DNA from: Istiophorus platypterus
Taxonomy: Eukaryota > Chordata > Actinopteri > Istiophoriformes > Istiophoridae
NCBI GenBank assembly: GCA_016859345.1
Contig: CM029126.1
Coordinates: forward strand, 5,650,501 to 5,714,500
Direction of reading: 5' to 3'
Length of the DNA stretch: 64,000 nucleotides
Part shown: piece after piece, positions 1-10,300 of the stretch
Layout: every line of letters starts with the position of its first letter
How positions within the stretch are numbered: the stretch's first letter is position 1
Program-made: the position numbers and the translations under genes
The notes under the pieces: model-generated
The model's input: only the letters and a program-made list of their open reading frames with translations
What the model was told of the DNA's origin: nothing
Databases searched by the model: none

Positions 1-35
1 GTGTTAAAAATGTTCTCCTGTGATGCTGCTTCCAG

Positions 36-113
36 AGGAAGGAGCCAGGTCCAGGATCAAGGAGGACTACGATACCGTGGAGCAGGACGGGGACGAGCCA
101 GGCCCTCAGAGAT
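36..113 (+). CDS. rbm8a: rbm8a coding exon (first in window)
   Basis: Acceptor TTCCAG ends at 35 and donor GTAAGTG starts at 114. The first two bases complete a Glu codon from the exon outside the window. It encodes the linker EGARSRIKEDYDTVEQDGDE and the following PGPQR. Ends in phase 1. Confidence 0.93.
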
Positions 114-2749
114 GTAAGTGCTGCCGTTACATTAAAGAGATAATTTACATTAACATTATCTGTTGTAACTAGCAGCTATTGGCTTTTTTATGTCACGTTC
201 CCAGCCTCTTCCTAAATATTATTTTAAAATTTGCGCATGTAATTAACCACCTAGATAAATAAGGATCTGTCTGTCTGAATGTGTCCAAAGTTTTGTCTTT
301 GTTTTTTAGGCGCAGAAATGACACGTGTCATTGCTCGATTTGTATGTTAACCAAAATACGTTTATTTATCGGTTACATTTTTCTATATCCATGTTACTGT
401 CTTAAACTTTACATTTTCATAAACAATGTTTAGTTATGTTTTGTACAAGGAGCAGTGACATATAATGTATAAAACTATAGAGAGAGAGCCGCCTTAAAGA
501 TATAAAATCTTTTATGTCTGTGGATGCATTATTTTTTATGGTTAAAATAATTTTGTGATTATTCCGGATATAGTTTTTGATAAGTGGCATTTTAGCTCTG
601 TGGTGCAGATGTATTGATAGTACATAAGATGCTCAAACCTGAGTTCAGTATGCTTTATATTGGTTATACCAGTGTTTAATTGTGCATTTTGCACAGAATG
701 AACGCTTTATATAGGTAAATAAATTTTATCTATGAAGTTATTTTCAAAGCCAGTGTCACAAAGAGCTTCACACACACAAAAATAGGATAAAGCAGTGGAA
801 TTAATTAAATTCAACTAACACAAAAAAGTAGTTGTTGAGAAATAGGAACAAATCAAGGCATGGATGTATCAGTGAAATGACTGAGAATAAATAGGTTATG
901 AAAAGAGATTTAAAATGTACAATGTAGTTTGCTGATCTAAATCTGCCATCTGGGAGGCTGTTTGAAAATCCAAGAGCTATGACATCCAAAACTCCTCCTC
1001 CATGAGTCTAGTAATCATAACTCTTGTTGTCATATCAGTTTGCCCCATTGAAAGTGCTGCTTGGCTCGTTTTTTGACCTGTAATGCCTTTTCCTTTCTTC
1101 ATCTTGTTGCAGCTGTAGAGGGCTGGATCCTGTTTGTGACAGGGGTACATGAAGAGGCCACGGAGGAAGACATCCACGACAAGTTTTCAGAGTTTGGAGA
1201 GATTAAGAACCTGCATCTCAACCTCGACCGCAGAACAGGCTACCTCAAGGTGAGACGAACAACCATGCTTCATTAGCACGTGTGTGAGGTTCAGCATGTC
1301 CTTGATTTCAATAAAGAGTCATTCAGTGTCATTTGATGCACACTTGTTACTGTTAATTTTGTATTTTTTATTGAGACGGCGTCTTGGCCATTTGCTTGCT
1401 CTAATAATGTACTGATTTTTTTTTTTTAACTTGTACACCTAATTTTTCAAAGTATCAGATGTATGGTTAACTTGGAAATTTAAGCTATGTGCGCAGCTCT
1501 TCTGCTAATTAAAAGCACAGGTTAGAAAGACAAATGTGGTGCTATAAACTGAGTGAAGATGAAAGAAACATGCAAGTTTTCTAAAAACCAGAAAACAGGC
1601 CCTGCAATAATTTGCTCATTATCTGGCGGCACTACTAATCTTTTTTTACCATTTATGCCATCTAATGAGGAAAAGGTCTTTTTTAATGCTTTGGCTTGAA
1701 CTACACTGAGAGAAGCTCCAAGCATCAAATTGACTCATCCGGAAAATTGAACAACTGTCCCAGTTTCTCTGACTCAGCCTAATTGTTGACTAAGTGACAA
1801 ATCCTTTCCGAATGGAGAGAAGTTAGAACAGCATATCCCATTAAATCGTCTTAATTAGAAATAAAAGAAATGTATAATTTTCACCTTTTTTATGTGTAGT
1901 GAAAGAAGCCATTTTTCAGATCCCTTTTTGATTGTGTGTGACACAGGCATTTGCTTTATCGACAAGTATTAAAACCTTGCCATCACAGCTGCTTGCTGTT
2001 GGCTGTTGCTAAGCTAAAATCCCCAAACTGGAAAAGATATTAACATACCAAGACAGGGGGAATTAAATTCACCAGAGGTTTTGTAAATTTTTGCAGTGTT
2101 CGGGATGTGTCTGGTTTACCTCAGTGCAGTATGATGCATGCAAGATGACACATTGTTTTTGTTTTTTTTTGTTTTTTTTACTGTTGTTCAGTATGAGTCA
2201 ATCTCATCTAAGCCAGAAGGTGGCAGCATTGTTTTGCATGTGAAGTAAGAACAAAACACCTATGGCCTGAAACTTTTGCACGGGGACTTTTAATTTACAT
2301 GGATTATCGACAGTCTCATACATCTTAATGGTCATGTCGATGCTTTGGAGACATAAAATGTATAGTGTTGATTGTGCTTTTGTGCAAACTTGAAAAATTG
2401 TTTGCTCAGTAATCCAGCACCGTGGTTTCAGTAGGGTCGTTCCACCATTCAGCCTGAGGAATATTATTAGATTATAAAGTGATTAGTATCCCCATTTTTG
2501 TGTCAGTAGTCAGTAGTTTTTGATTTTAATTTTTTTTATTGTAAAAAAATTTATGTTTGCATGGGGTTGCAATAACTCACAGGATGTCCTAATAATTGTC
2601 CCCAGGGGTATGCACTGGTGGAGTATGAGACGTATAAAGAGGCCCAGGCAGCCATGGAAGGGCTCAACGGTCAGGACCTGATGGGCCAGCCTATCAGTGT
2701 CGACTGGGGATTCGTCCGAGGGCCCCCGAAGAATAAGAGGAGGTGAGGG

Positions 2750-2788
<39 letters not shown>

Positions 2789-3556
2789 TCTCTGTGTTTT
2801 GTCTGTGGTGGCAGAAACTTGCTGGTACAGGAGGTATTATCAGTGTTTTACAAGTTGTGGTCTGTCAAATTTCAATGTTTGAACAATACTTTGTTTTATA
2901 CTAATTTTTGTAGAATTTCCCATTAGTGTAATATCAATTTTTCCTCTGTCGTACAGCCGTTGGATGTTTGTAATGTTGATAGTATATCTATTCAAGCTAT
3001 TAAGCTTAAATGTGAAGTTTCAAAGTGAAAAGTGTGATGTAAGCGAAATGATTAATATAATGTGGTTATTTGATAGTAGAACAACAAACTTAATGGGATT
3101 TTTTTTACACCCCCCCCCCCCAATAATTTCTTTTTTGGAACCTTATTTTTATTGATGTTTTCAGACAAAAAGATGGGGCTGGCATCAGCAGCATTATTTT
3201 TGCAGAGAATAAGGGTTACATCTTAAAGGTATATAAAGTAAATGTAGTCCATTTTTTTCCCTAATTGAACGTATTGATCATAACTCAGTTTTAGGGTTAA
3301 GGTCAGTTTTTCCACACAGTTTATTTTACAATTGCAGTCCAGTTGTCCATTGCTGGAGCCTTTCCATGAGATGGTTTTCTAGCTGGAAGCCAAAAGCATT
3401 TTATTCCTGGGCAACAAGTTTGAGCAATCAACTTCTATTCAACAAATGACTAAACAGTATCTTTCTTTTTTTTTTAAATTATTTTTATCTGACTTGTTTG
3501 GTCTCAGGGCTGGGGGACGGCGACGCAGCAGAAGTCCAGACAGGAGGCGGCGTTGA
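36..3556 (+). CDS. rbm8a: Exon-junction-complex core protein Y14, 3' part (4 exons: 36-113, 1113-1249, 2606-2742, 3508-3556)
   Basis: Joined exons give about 132 residues plus stop; human RBM8A has 174, so the acidic N-terminal third is upstream of the window. Y14 pairs with MAGOH in the exon junction complex, which marks spliced mRNA in the nucleus and acts in export, localisation and nonsense-mediated decay. What is seen: a linker ending EQDGDEPGPQR, one RRM with RNP2-like ILFVTG in the second exon and RNP1-like GYALVEY in the third, then VDWGFVRGPP and an Arg/Ser tail (RRRSRSPDRRRR) with the known SR-type phosphorylation context. In the MAGOH complex the RRM sheet is known to be used for protein binding rather than RNA. 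All junctions are GT-AG and phases agree (1, 0, 2). otud7b begins about 0.45 kb downstream on the same strand. Identity is essentially certain; only the start is missing. Confidence 0.97.
114..1112 (+). other. rbm8a intron, no further feature seen
   Basis: AT-rich intron of 999 bases with standard GT and AG ends. I see no gene, repeat family or structured RNA in it. Confidence 0.85.
1113..1249 (+). CDS. rbm8a: rbm8a coding exon, first half of RRM
   Basis: Acceptor TTGTTGCAG ends at 1112; donor GTGAGA starts at 1250. It encodes SVEGWILFVTGVHEEATEED and onward to RRTGYLK, including the RNP2-like strand and the first helix of the RRM. Near-identical to the human protein. Confidence 0.96.
1250..2605 (+). 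other. rbm8a intron, no further feature seen
   Basis: AT-rich intron of 1356 bases with several T runs (near 1420, 2165 and 2530). No recognisable element. Confidence 0.85.
2606..2742 (+). CDS. rbm8a: rbm8a coding exon, second half of RRM
   Basis: Acceptor CCCCAG ends at 2605; donor GTGAGG starts at 2743 and runs directly into a G run and a (GT)17 microsatellite. It encodes GYALVEYETYKEAQAAMEGL and onward to GPPKNKRR. Ends in phase 2. Confidence 0.96.
2752..2785 (+). repeat. (GT)17 microsatellite just inside an rbm8a intron
   Basis: Seventeen perfect GT units start nine bases after the exon donor (GTGAGGGGG then the repeat). UG repeats in pre-mRNA are known ligands of CELF and TDP-43 proteins; any effect here is inference. 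Confidence 0.95.
3508..3556 (+). CDS. rbm8a: rbm8a terminal coding exon
   Basis: Acceptor TTGGTCTCAG ends at 3507. With the two carried bases it reads RAGGRRRSRSPDRRRR then TGA. This is the conserved Arg/Ser tail of Y14. Confidence 0.96.
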
Positions 3557-3770
3557 TTTTTGACAGTTGTCGTTGGCCAGGGGAGGCGTCTGTCACTTTG
3601 GCTGGCAGTTTAAGATCTTCTCATCTTCTCAAAAGAAAGCTAATATCAGGATTTTTGTACAATATTTTTCAGTAACAGTTGTATGACATGTAGTTGATTT
3701 GATTTTCAGATAGAGACGAAGAATAGCTGCCCTTATGGGACGAATAATGAAAGAATGAAGTCATCTAATA

Positions 3771-3812
3771 GCAGCATAAGCATTTGCCTTCTATTGCTTG
3801 TGCTTATGCTGC
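3771..3812 (+). other. Perfect stem-loop in rbm8a 3' UTR
   Basis: GCAGCATAAGCA (3771-3782) and TGCTTATGCTGC (3801-3812) are exact reverse complements around an 18-base loop. One more A-T pair extends the base. Possible structural element of the transcript; function unknown. Confidence 0.8.
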
Positions 3813-4006
3813 TTTACAGTGTAACAGGAGGATATCCATTAAGCCCTGTCTGTGAAACTTTGTTTTAACTTTCAACAACCAACTTGTAGGTAAACACCTG
3901 TTTATGGTTCTCGTGATTCCTTTCAAAACGTGGTTTCAGTTTTTGCTCAATGTAAAAGTGCATTTTACTGTGCTGGAGTGCTTTGTTTTATATAACATGG
4001 GTAAAA

Positions 4007-4012
4007 ATTAAA
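4007..4012 (+). terminator. Poly(A) signal ATTAAA of rbm8a
   Basis: The second most common vertebrate poly(A) hexamer lies about 450 bases after the stop. A TG/T-rich stretch (TGTCGTGTTTG and a T run) follows within about 60 bases, as expected for a cleavage site. Confidence 0.6.
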
Positions 4013-4239
4013 ACTTTTTAAAAGGCAGACCTTTGCCCTGTCGTGTTTGTTTTTTTTTTTTTTTTTAATTTAGCACCGCTAATGACGTAGGCCTTACATC
4101 ATCCTCGATGACCTCACCCGATACAATGGTGGCGCCCGGGCTATTTTGTCAACTCCAGAGCACCTGTCACTCCGGCCTCAGTGCCGCAGCCATAGGCTGC
4201 TTGAAGATCTCCCCCCATCTGCCCTCCGGACCCGTATTT

Positions 4240-4460
4240 TCCTGCAGCCAATTGGCAAATGAAGGTTTTGCGCTTGTTCGTCCTCATTTGGTGTTTACTC
4301 TACTGGAGAACGCCAGTCAAAGCCCCCCGAGGACGCCCATTGGCTCTGAGGGGTGTCAGTAACAGGGACTCTCCCCTCCGATTGGGCGCCCGTTCGCGGG
4401 GGGCGGAACCAAATCCCTTCGGTTGACGTTGTTGTTGTAAGTGGTGGAGAAATTACTTTT
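4240..4460 (+). promoter_or_regulatory. CCAAT/GC-box promoter of otud7b
   Basis: ATTGG (inverted CCAAT, the NF-Y site) occurs at 4251-4255 (inside palindromic CCAATTGG), 4339-4343 and 4381-4385. A GC box GGGGGGCGG follows at 4398-4406. The stretch is GC- and CpG-rich against an AT-rich background, and no TATA box is evident. It sits between the rbm8a poly(A) site and the noncoding first exon of otud7b, so a TATA-less promoter for otud7b is the simplest reading. The start site is not defined; I infer it near 4410-4470. Confidence 0.7.
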
Positions 4461-4625
4461 TGTCGGTTGTGGTCCGGTCCGGGATTTTTACGCTTAGTTC
4501 CACCCACGAAGATGCTAAAAAGTTAGGAGTTGTCGGTCCTGGAGACGCGTGTGTCACTCGCGAGTCGATTCGTGCCGGGGAACTTCATGGGGACGACGAA
4601 AACAACATCTGCGAGGCCGTTCAAG
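4450..4625 (+). other. otud7b: otud7b noncoding exon 1 (5' UTR)
   Basis: A GC-rich stretch ends at a good donor, AAG|GTAAAG (donor at 4626). The next supported acceptor in the gene is at 26607, ahead of the first coding ATG. The exon carries upstream ATGs. One at 4503 stops after four codons. One at 4587 stays open through the splice and ends after five codons of exon 2 (about an 18-codon uORF). The 5' boundary is a guess. Confidence 0.6.
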
Positions 4626-4656
4626 GTAAAGCGGTGAAGGGGATACTCCGGCTACT

Positions 4657-4725
4657 AGCGTTAACGTTAGCTAACGTTAGCTGCTGATTAGCCAGGCTTG
4701 AGGTAGCCACTTGCTAGCCCAACGT
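4657..4725. promoter_or_regulatory. Cluster of GCTAAC/GTTAGC and TAACGTTA motifs after exon 1 donor
   Basis: Palindromic runs such as GTTAACGTTAGCTAACGTTA and several GCTAGC/TAGCC blocks lie 30-100 bases after the first-exon donor. A similar cluster follows the mtmr11 first exon. A motif class rather than a known element; function unknown. Confidence 0.5.
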
Positions 4726-5570
4726 TACGGTTCGGTCTACTTACTGAAAAAAAAACAACTAAAAAAGCATTTCTCTTAAACGAGAATCCGTGCACGCAAT
4801 ATCCAGTCATCCAAAGGCGTGGATAAATTGTCTAATGCGCGAAAATAAAGTTGTTGGTGTCTGTGTAAACGCTGCACGGACCCCATGCGTCTGAACGCCT
4901 CAAATGCGTTTATGTAAGCATGTGTATTGTTCGTTGATATTTTGTCTCAAAGAGTAGTCGTAGCCATAATAGCTGGGTCGGAGTCAACATCCAGGACAAG
5001 ACATCTGCAGCAGCGTCGGGCTGCATCTGTGTGCCGCGGGGAGCAGGTTGGTGGGCAGAATTGGTGGTGGAACAATGCGTTAGCCCTGTAAGCTGTCAGC
5101 TACAGTTGTGCAGTTTAAAACACTGCATTTTAAAGTTGTGCTGAGGGGGAGATGGGTCTTCTCTTTCCCCTTTTGTCGGTTATGCTGTTGCATTTGCAGA
5201 TTAACTCATTATTATTATGATTATTGTTATTGTTGTTATTATTTATCGAGATAGCTCTGAGAGAGCAGGGAATCACGATCCAGATGATCTGAGCCCGGTT
5301 TTGAATCGAGGTGCATGTGTGATGTAACGTTCACCAAGCTTAGACTTCACAGTTACTCGGGTGTATTTTTCTAACTTGAGACCCAAACGGCTGGTTTCAT
5401 TAAGACAACGTGGGGCGAGTGGGTCAAACCAGCAGCGCAAGGCGGCGATTTCTTCCCAAACCTCGCAGCAGGATAATGTGTGACAACTGCTGGAGCTGCT
5501 GGTCGGTCATCTGGGATCAGGGCTCTGGGATCAGGGCTCTGGGCTCTGTGCTCGTTTTTTGTGTTTTTTT

Positions 5571-5596
5571 TTGTTGTTGTTGTTGTTGTTGTTGTT
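5571..5596 (+). repeat. (TTG)n microsatellite
   Basis: About eight TTG units. On the minus strand it produces an artificial poly-Gln stretch in a chance ORF. Confidence 0.9.
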
Positions 5597-5905
5597 TTTG
5601 AAATCCGGGACTGGGATTATTCGCCGTCATTTCCAGCAGCAGCCCGATAAGAGCGGGTTGCGTTACACTTTGCCTTGAATTATTCAGGTCTTGTGTTTGT
5701 GGGGCCCTTTTGTTCGCTGGGACACCGGGACAGACAGTCAACATGGAAAAGTAGGACAGAGGCACAAGCTCTTTACTGCGCTTTGGCCTGCAGGGACTGT
5801 TTATGTTGTTTATAAAAGCTGTTGGCAACACAGGCAGCAATAAATAGGAACCCCATCTCACAAGGTTGATGGGATCTCAAGAAGCTGGGTATTGTATAGT
5901 AGGGG

Positions 5906-5924
5906 AAAAAAAAAAAAAAAAAAA
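5906..5924 (+). repeat. A19 homopolymer
   Basis: Nineteen A residues in otud7b intron 1. Possibly the tail of a retroposed sequence, but no retroelement body is recognisable upstream. Confidence 0.85.
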
Positions 5925-7099
5925 GAATTGCATCCAGGCCTCCCCACCGCTACTCATTCATTCCAGCGGCGGTGCAGTGTGATGCCTGAAATTCAGGACA
6001 CACAAGCAACTGCCTGACAGTTGCAAAAAAGATCAGTAGCAATGTGGAAAGTGAGAGCAAGCTACCAGTTTAAATGCTTCTAAATATGAGCAGCAGATTT
6101 AGTCCAATCTATCGCCCGCACAAGCAGGAAGCCCCCTCCTGTGTTAATGTGTTATTTTATCTCTCTGGGTGATGAATTTTATCGAGGCTGCCTCTCAACT
6201 CTGGGATCCAATGTACAGTGAGGCTAGAAGATGAACAAGATCTTCGTACCCTGCTGCATAGTCTCTGTGAGGGTATCTGAGGTTGCACTGTCAGGCTTCA
6301 TTATGCAAGTCCTCAACACTTCAAGGAACATACTGATGCATACAGCAGCAGAGAGATCACCCCGGGCAAGTATTTTAAGTAGGGTGTAGCATCCTTCCCC
6401 GTGCAGTTTAGATTCCAAACTGGCAGGGTGTAAAAGGGGGAAAAAAAAATCAGAGGATAAAATGTTGGTTTTTTTTGTTGTTGGTTTTTTTTTTACCACT
6501 CAACTGGACCAAAGTGTAGTTTAGCCACTTTGATGTAAGTAATTAGATGATAGAGGCTGCCCTGTGAATGCTTGAATGGCTCTCTTGGTCAGTGCACTAA
6601 AAGGGCACTAGATAAATCCATTCACGACCTACCTCCGGTGGCACAGAACAAGTCCTTTGTAGACTCACTGAGTTATTGCAATTTTATTTTTATTTTTTTT
6701 GGACCATTTTTGCTGATTCCAAATTAAAAATAATTGTGGTTTGCGCTGTGCAGCTTATCATGCAGAGATCTCCGACTGTTCTCAAATGGGCCGCAGTAAT
6801 CATTTTGCAGTAGCCTATGTTGATAGGGATACAAATGAGATGATACGGCTGATGAGAATGTTAAAATGTTTTCACTGTTCTTAAATTATCTAAACGATAA
6901 TGTCACAAGGTCCGATACTTCTGCCAATGCCAAGAATCTGAAAGTGTGACAGGTCTTCTTTTTTTTTTTTTCTGCAGCACATTTTGTTGGTGCTGCAGAT
7001 GTAATTCTTCTGGAACTGATAAGGGGAGCGTAATAAACCTACAAGTGTTTGAGTCCAACCACAAATATAGAAGGCAGACACTGTAAACAATAACAACAA

Positions 7100-7346
7100 C
7101 ATGTGGAAGTGGTGGCAGCAAGCGTGGACGCAGCGACATGCCGCCTGCTTGTTGTGGAAAAAAAAACAACTAAACAACATGCCAAGAGTTGTTGTGTGGG
7201 AGGCGGATCATCAGGGACAAATTATAGACAACCCAAAGCCAGTGTGCAAACGGTCTCACAGAGCATTTCGAACAAAAGCAGGAAATACCTCAAACTTATC
7301 TAAGCACCTCAAAGACGGGCACCTGGATCCGTACACAGAATTCAGG
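7100..7346 (+). mobile_element. hAT-type transposase fragment with BED zinc finger
   Basis: An open stretch reads MPRVVVWEADHQGQ, then PVCKRSHRAFRTKAGNTSNL, then SKHLKDGH and PYTEFR before a GTGAGC donor-like site. The order C-x2-(C)-...-NTSNLxxHLKxxH is the BED zinc finger found at the N terminus of hAT transposases and ZBED proteins. The second zinc-binding Cys is replaced by Ser (CKRS), and no downstream catalytic (DDE/hATC) region is seen. It lies in sense orientation in otud7b intron 1. Most likely a relic, possibly the former first exon of a hAT element. A domesticated ZBED exon is less likely because the finger is broken. Confidence 0.65.
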
Positions 7347-10300
7347 GTGAGCCTTTCAGTTGTTAACTTTGTATTAATAACATGTCGTCAAAATGTTCAT
7401 ATATCGTTTATGTCTGTGAATTGTGACAGCTGGCATCTGTTGTTGCAATGTTCACAAACATGATCTTGTTTGGGCTAATGTAGCAGTAGCTCAGAACGTC
7501 AGTAGGCTACTGTCATTACCGTTCAGTCTGTCAAAACATAACTTTTACTTTTTAATGGCAGCACAGTTACTGACTATGTGAAGGGCTTTGTTATAGATGT
7601 GCCATCTTAAAATTGCAAAGTTGCAAGACCTGGCGGCAGTGGGTGTGTTGGCACACGGCTTTGCTGTGACACATAGCAGAGTCATATAATAACACAATGG
7701 AGGGGTAGAGCAGCTACGAACTAGAACAAGTCTCAGCTTATAATTTCACAAAGTTTGCAGTTAGTTTCTGTTGAGAAATAGCACTGTCAAGTTTGGCCAA
7801 AAAGGGCATTTGATTAAAAAAAAACCCACATAGGTGAGAACCATTCAAATATCTGTTTTGACAATTCTGTCCATAAGAAGGAAAACAAATCCAGTGAGAG
7901 ATATAACTACTTGAGTGCATATTTTCGAGATTACCTCAGAGGATGCTAGGCTAACTATCTTAAATATCTTGCACTCAACTTTTATCTCAAGGTTCCACAA
8001 TTTTGCCCTCTACAGACTAAAATCTGAGGTATTTCCAAGCTAGGCTTTTTTAAATTGCTTGGGGTGCAGATCCCACTCCCTGTGGCTGAGTTGGATAACA
8101 AACTCTCCTCCATTGTTATCACTCAGTTGTTGTTGAACTGTTTGCTTTTTTTAGCTGGACCTACATTTTATTTTCAATCGATAAAAGTGACGTGTCTCCC
8201 GTCCATCATGCAGTGTGTTCAGTGCAGTGGCTCCGGGCCCATGCGAGAACTCGCGAGACAGCTGTGGTAGTGCTGCCTTTTTCCACAATTGTATATTAAT
8301 TTTCACGATCAACTGTCTATCTTTTTTATTTTTTTAAGTTCTGATCATTTAATCGAATTTAGAATATCATTAAAAGCCCTAGTGGGAAACATCTTTAGTC
8401 TGGAGAATTACTTCTCTTAAAGGTTCTGTGATACTATCTCAACCATCTTTCACATCCTTAATATCTTTAACATGGATCATACTATTTTTGTGCCGGGCGG
8501 CTGTGGCTGTTTCGGCTGCCTTTGTGAATATAGTGTTTCATAGGGTAACCGTGCGGCTTCAGCAACATAGAAGGTATGAAAAATTAAAATTGTCTCGCCG
8601 GGCTCCCCCAAACAGCTGCTCACAAAGTGTGTATGTGTGGGCTTCAGGGATCCAGTGTCAGTGTCAGAGCCAGGCTCATTTGGCCATGGAGGTATTCCCA
8701 TAGGATCTCTCCAACACGGTCTGATTAATAAGTAAGTAGATGCATGCTTCTTCAGGTTAGTAGGACAAACGCATGACTTTTGTGTCAAGTTAATATGTTC
8801 CACTCAATTTTGCAGTATATTTGCTCAGCCTGGAATAGGCACTAAGATAGGAGCTAAGTCGAGCGCCTACTGCTTTCGTTAAATGTCAGCGTGGAAAAAA
8901 TGACCTATTGAAACAAACTTATAGGATACAGCCTTGCATTTGCCCTCCGATCTCTCATCACCACTGTGCATTAAAGACAGTAACAGATGTGATAGGAAAG
9001 GGAAAGCTACCTTCATCCCTGCACTGCCACAGTGAGATGGGGATCAATAGGTGGCTTGTCTCCGAGAGGCCGCTGTGTCCAGACAGCGACTCATAAAACT
9101 CTTTGCAGACCCACCCTCCCCAGCATGGCTGGTTGCCTGCCAGTCTTGTGACACAGCAACCAGCCTGTGCCCAGGGCTGTTTGTGTCAGGGTGGAGAGAC
9201 CTAGAACTGAGGCATCTACCTGGGTGCCAGCAGCTGCTTGACTTTGAAAATCACGTTGTTGATGGTGGACCTTAACTGAATGCTTTGGGATTATAGTTAG
9301 ATAATTCACCGATTTGTTATACAATAGAAATAGCTGTAAAGTAGGTTGGAAAGGTAATATGAGGAAAGATATGGCCTCATGATACTGACCAAGCAGCCAT
9401 AACACTCCCTATGGTAATGAGAGCTTGCTGTATCAGTTACTTCGTGCTCTTCCTCTGTTTTTCTTCCTCTATGTACAGTACAGGGTGGGGAATTAATGAT
9501 TATACTTTCCATAAGCCAGAGTCTCACAATTTTTATCACAATTTTTTTTTCTTATCCTTTTGGCACCTTGCTATGCAGCTGCTAAAACAACATAATTAAA
9601 AAAAACACTTAAATTTTAAAGTAAATAAATTACAAACATGGATAATACTAGGTTACATGCCAAAAAGCAGTATTGCCTTATGTGTTCGTCTGTTGCTTGT
9701 TCTAAATGCTGTCTGTCTATTATGGTGTATGTTATGAATACACAGACTTTTTTGTCTTATTTTGAAATAATTTAGTTGTTTTTGATATATATCTACACTA
9801 GGGATGGATGTTTTGCATTCAAATAAAGTCAAGATATTTCAGGGTAGATTTAAGATAATGGTATTTATGATAATATCCTAAAACATACTTAGTCTTTTTC
9901 TTATGTAGAGTTCAGATAGGCTGGCTCTTCCTGTACTAAATTTCACGACATATAGCGAAACAAATCTGTTCTATTGCCAATATCTTCTTATAGTACTCAA
10001 TTGGTACCATGGTTTGTTTAAGACCATACTTATTTACACCCACATGTCTTTCACACTTTCTAAGTCACTCTGTTTTTGTAGAAGTGTTACTTTCATTTTC
10101 AAAAATACTCCTTGCGGCTGTATGTTAAAAACATCAATAGTTTACAAAATCAGTAATATATTAAACCTTAAGATGATGTTTTAGCTTTCATAGAAACAGA
10201 AAAAGAAGACATTTACATCCAAGGAATGGGAACGACTGAATTTTCTCCAGTTTTGGTTGAAAAATGAGAAGCATAAAGCTGATCCGCAATTAGCAACATC

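Larger units (their letters stand above)
3557..4030 (+). other. rbm8a: rbm8a 3' UTR
   Basis: Runs from the TGA to a probable cleavage site after an ATTAAA signal at 4007-4012, with a T-rich tract at 4049-4066 beyond. It holds a perfect 12-bp hairpin (3771-3812). No other ORF of note. Confidence 0.75.

Noticed and set aside
5517..5861. Minus-strand ORF with a poly-Gln run
   Set aside because: The Gln run is just the (TTG)n microsatellite read backwards. Nothing else supports a gene.
8428..8703. 91-codon ORF with a hydrophobic start
   Set aside because: Looks like a membrane segment at first, but there is no homology, no supported splice structure and it lies in an intron.
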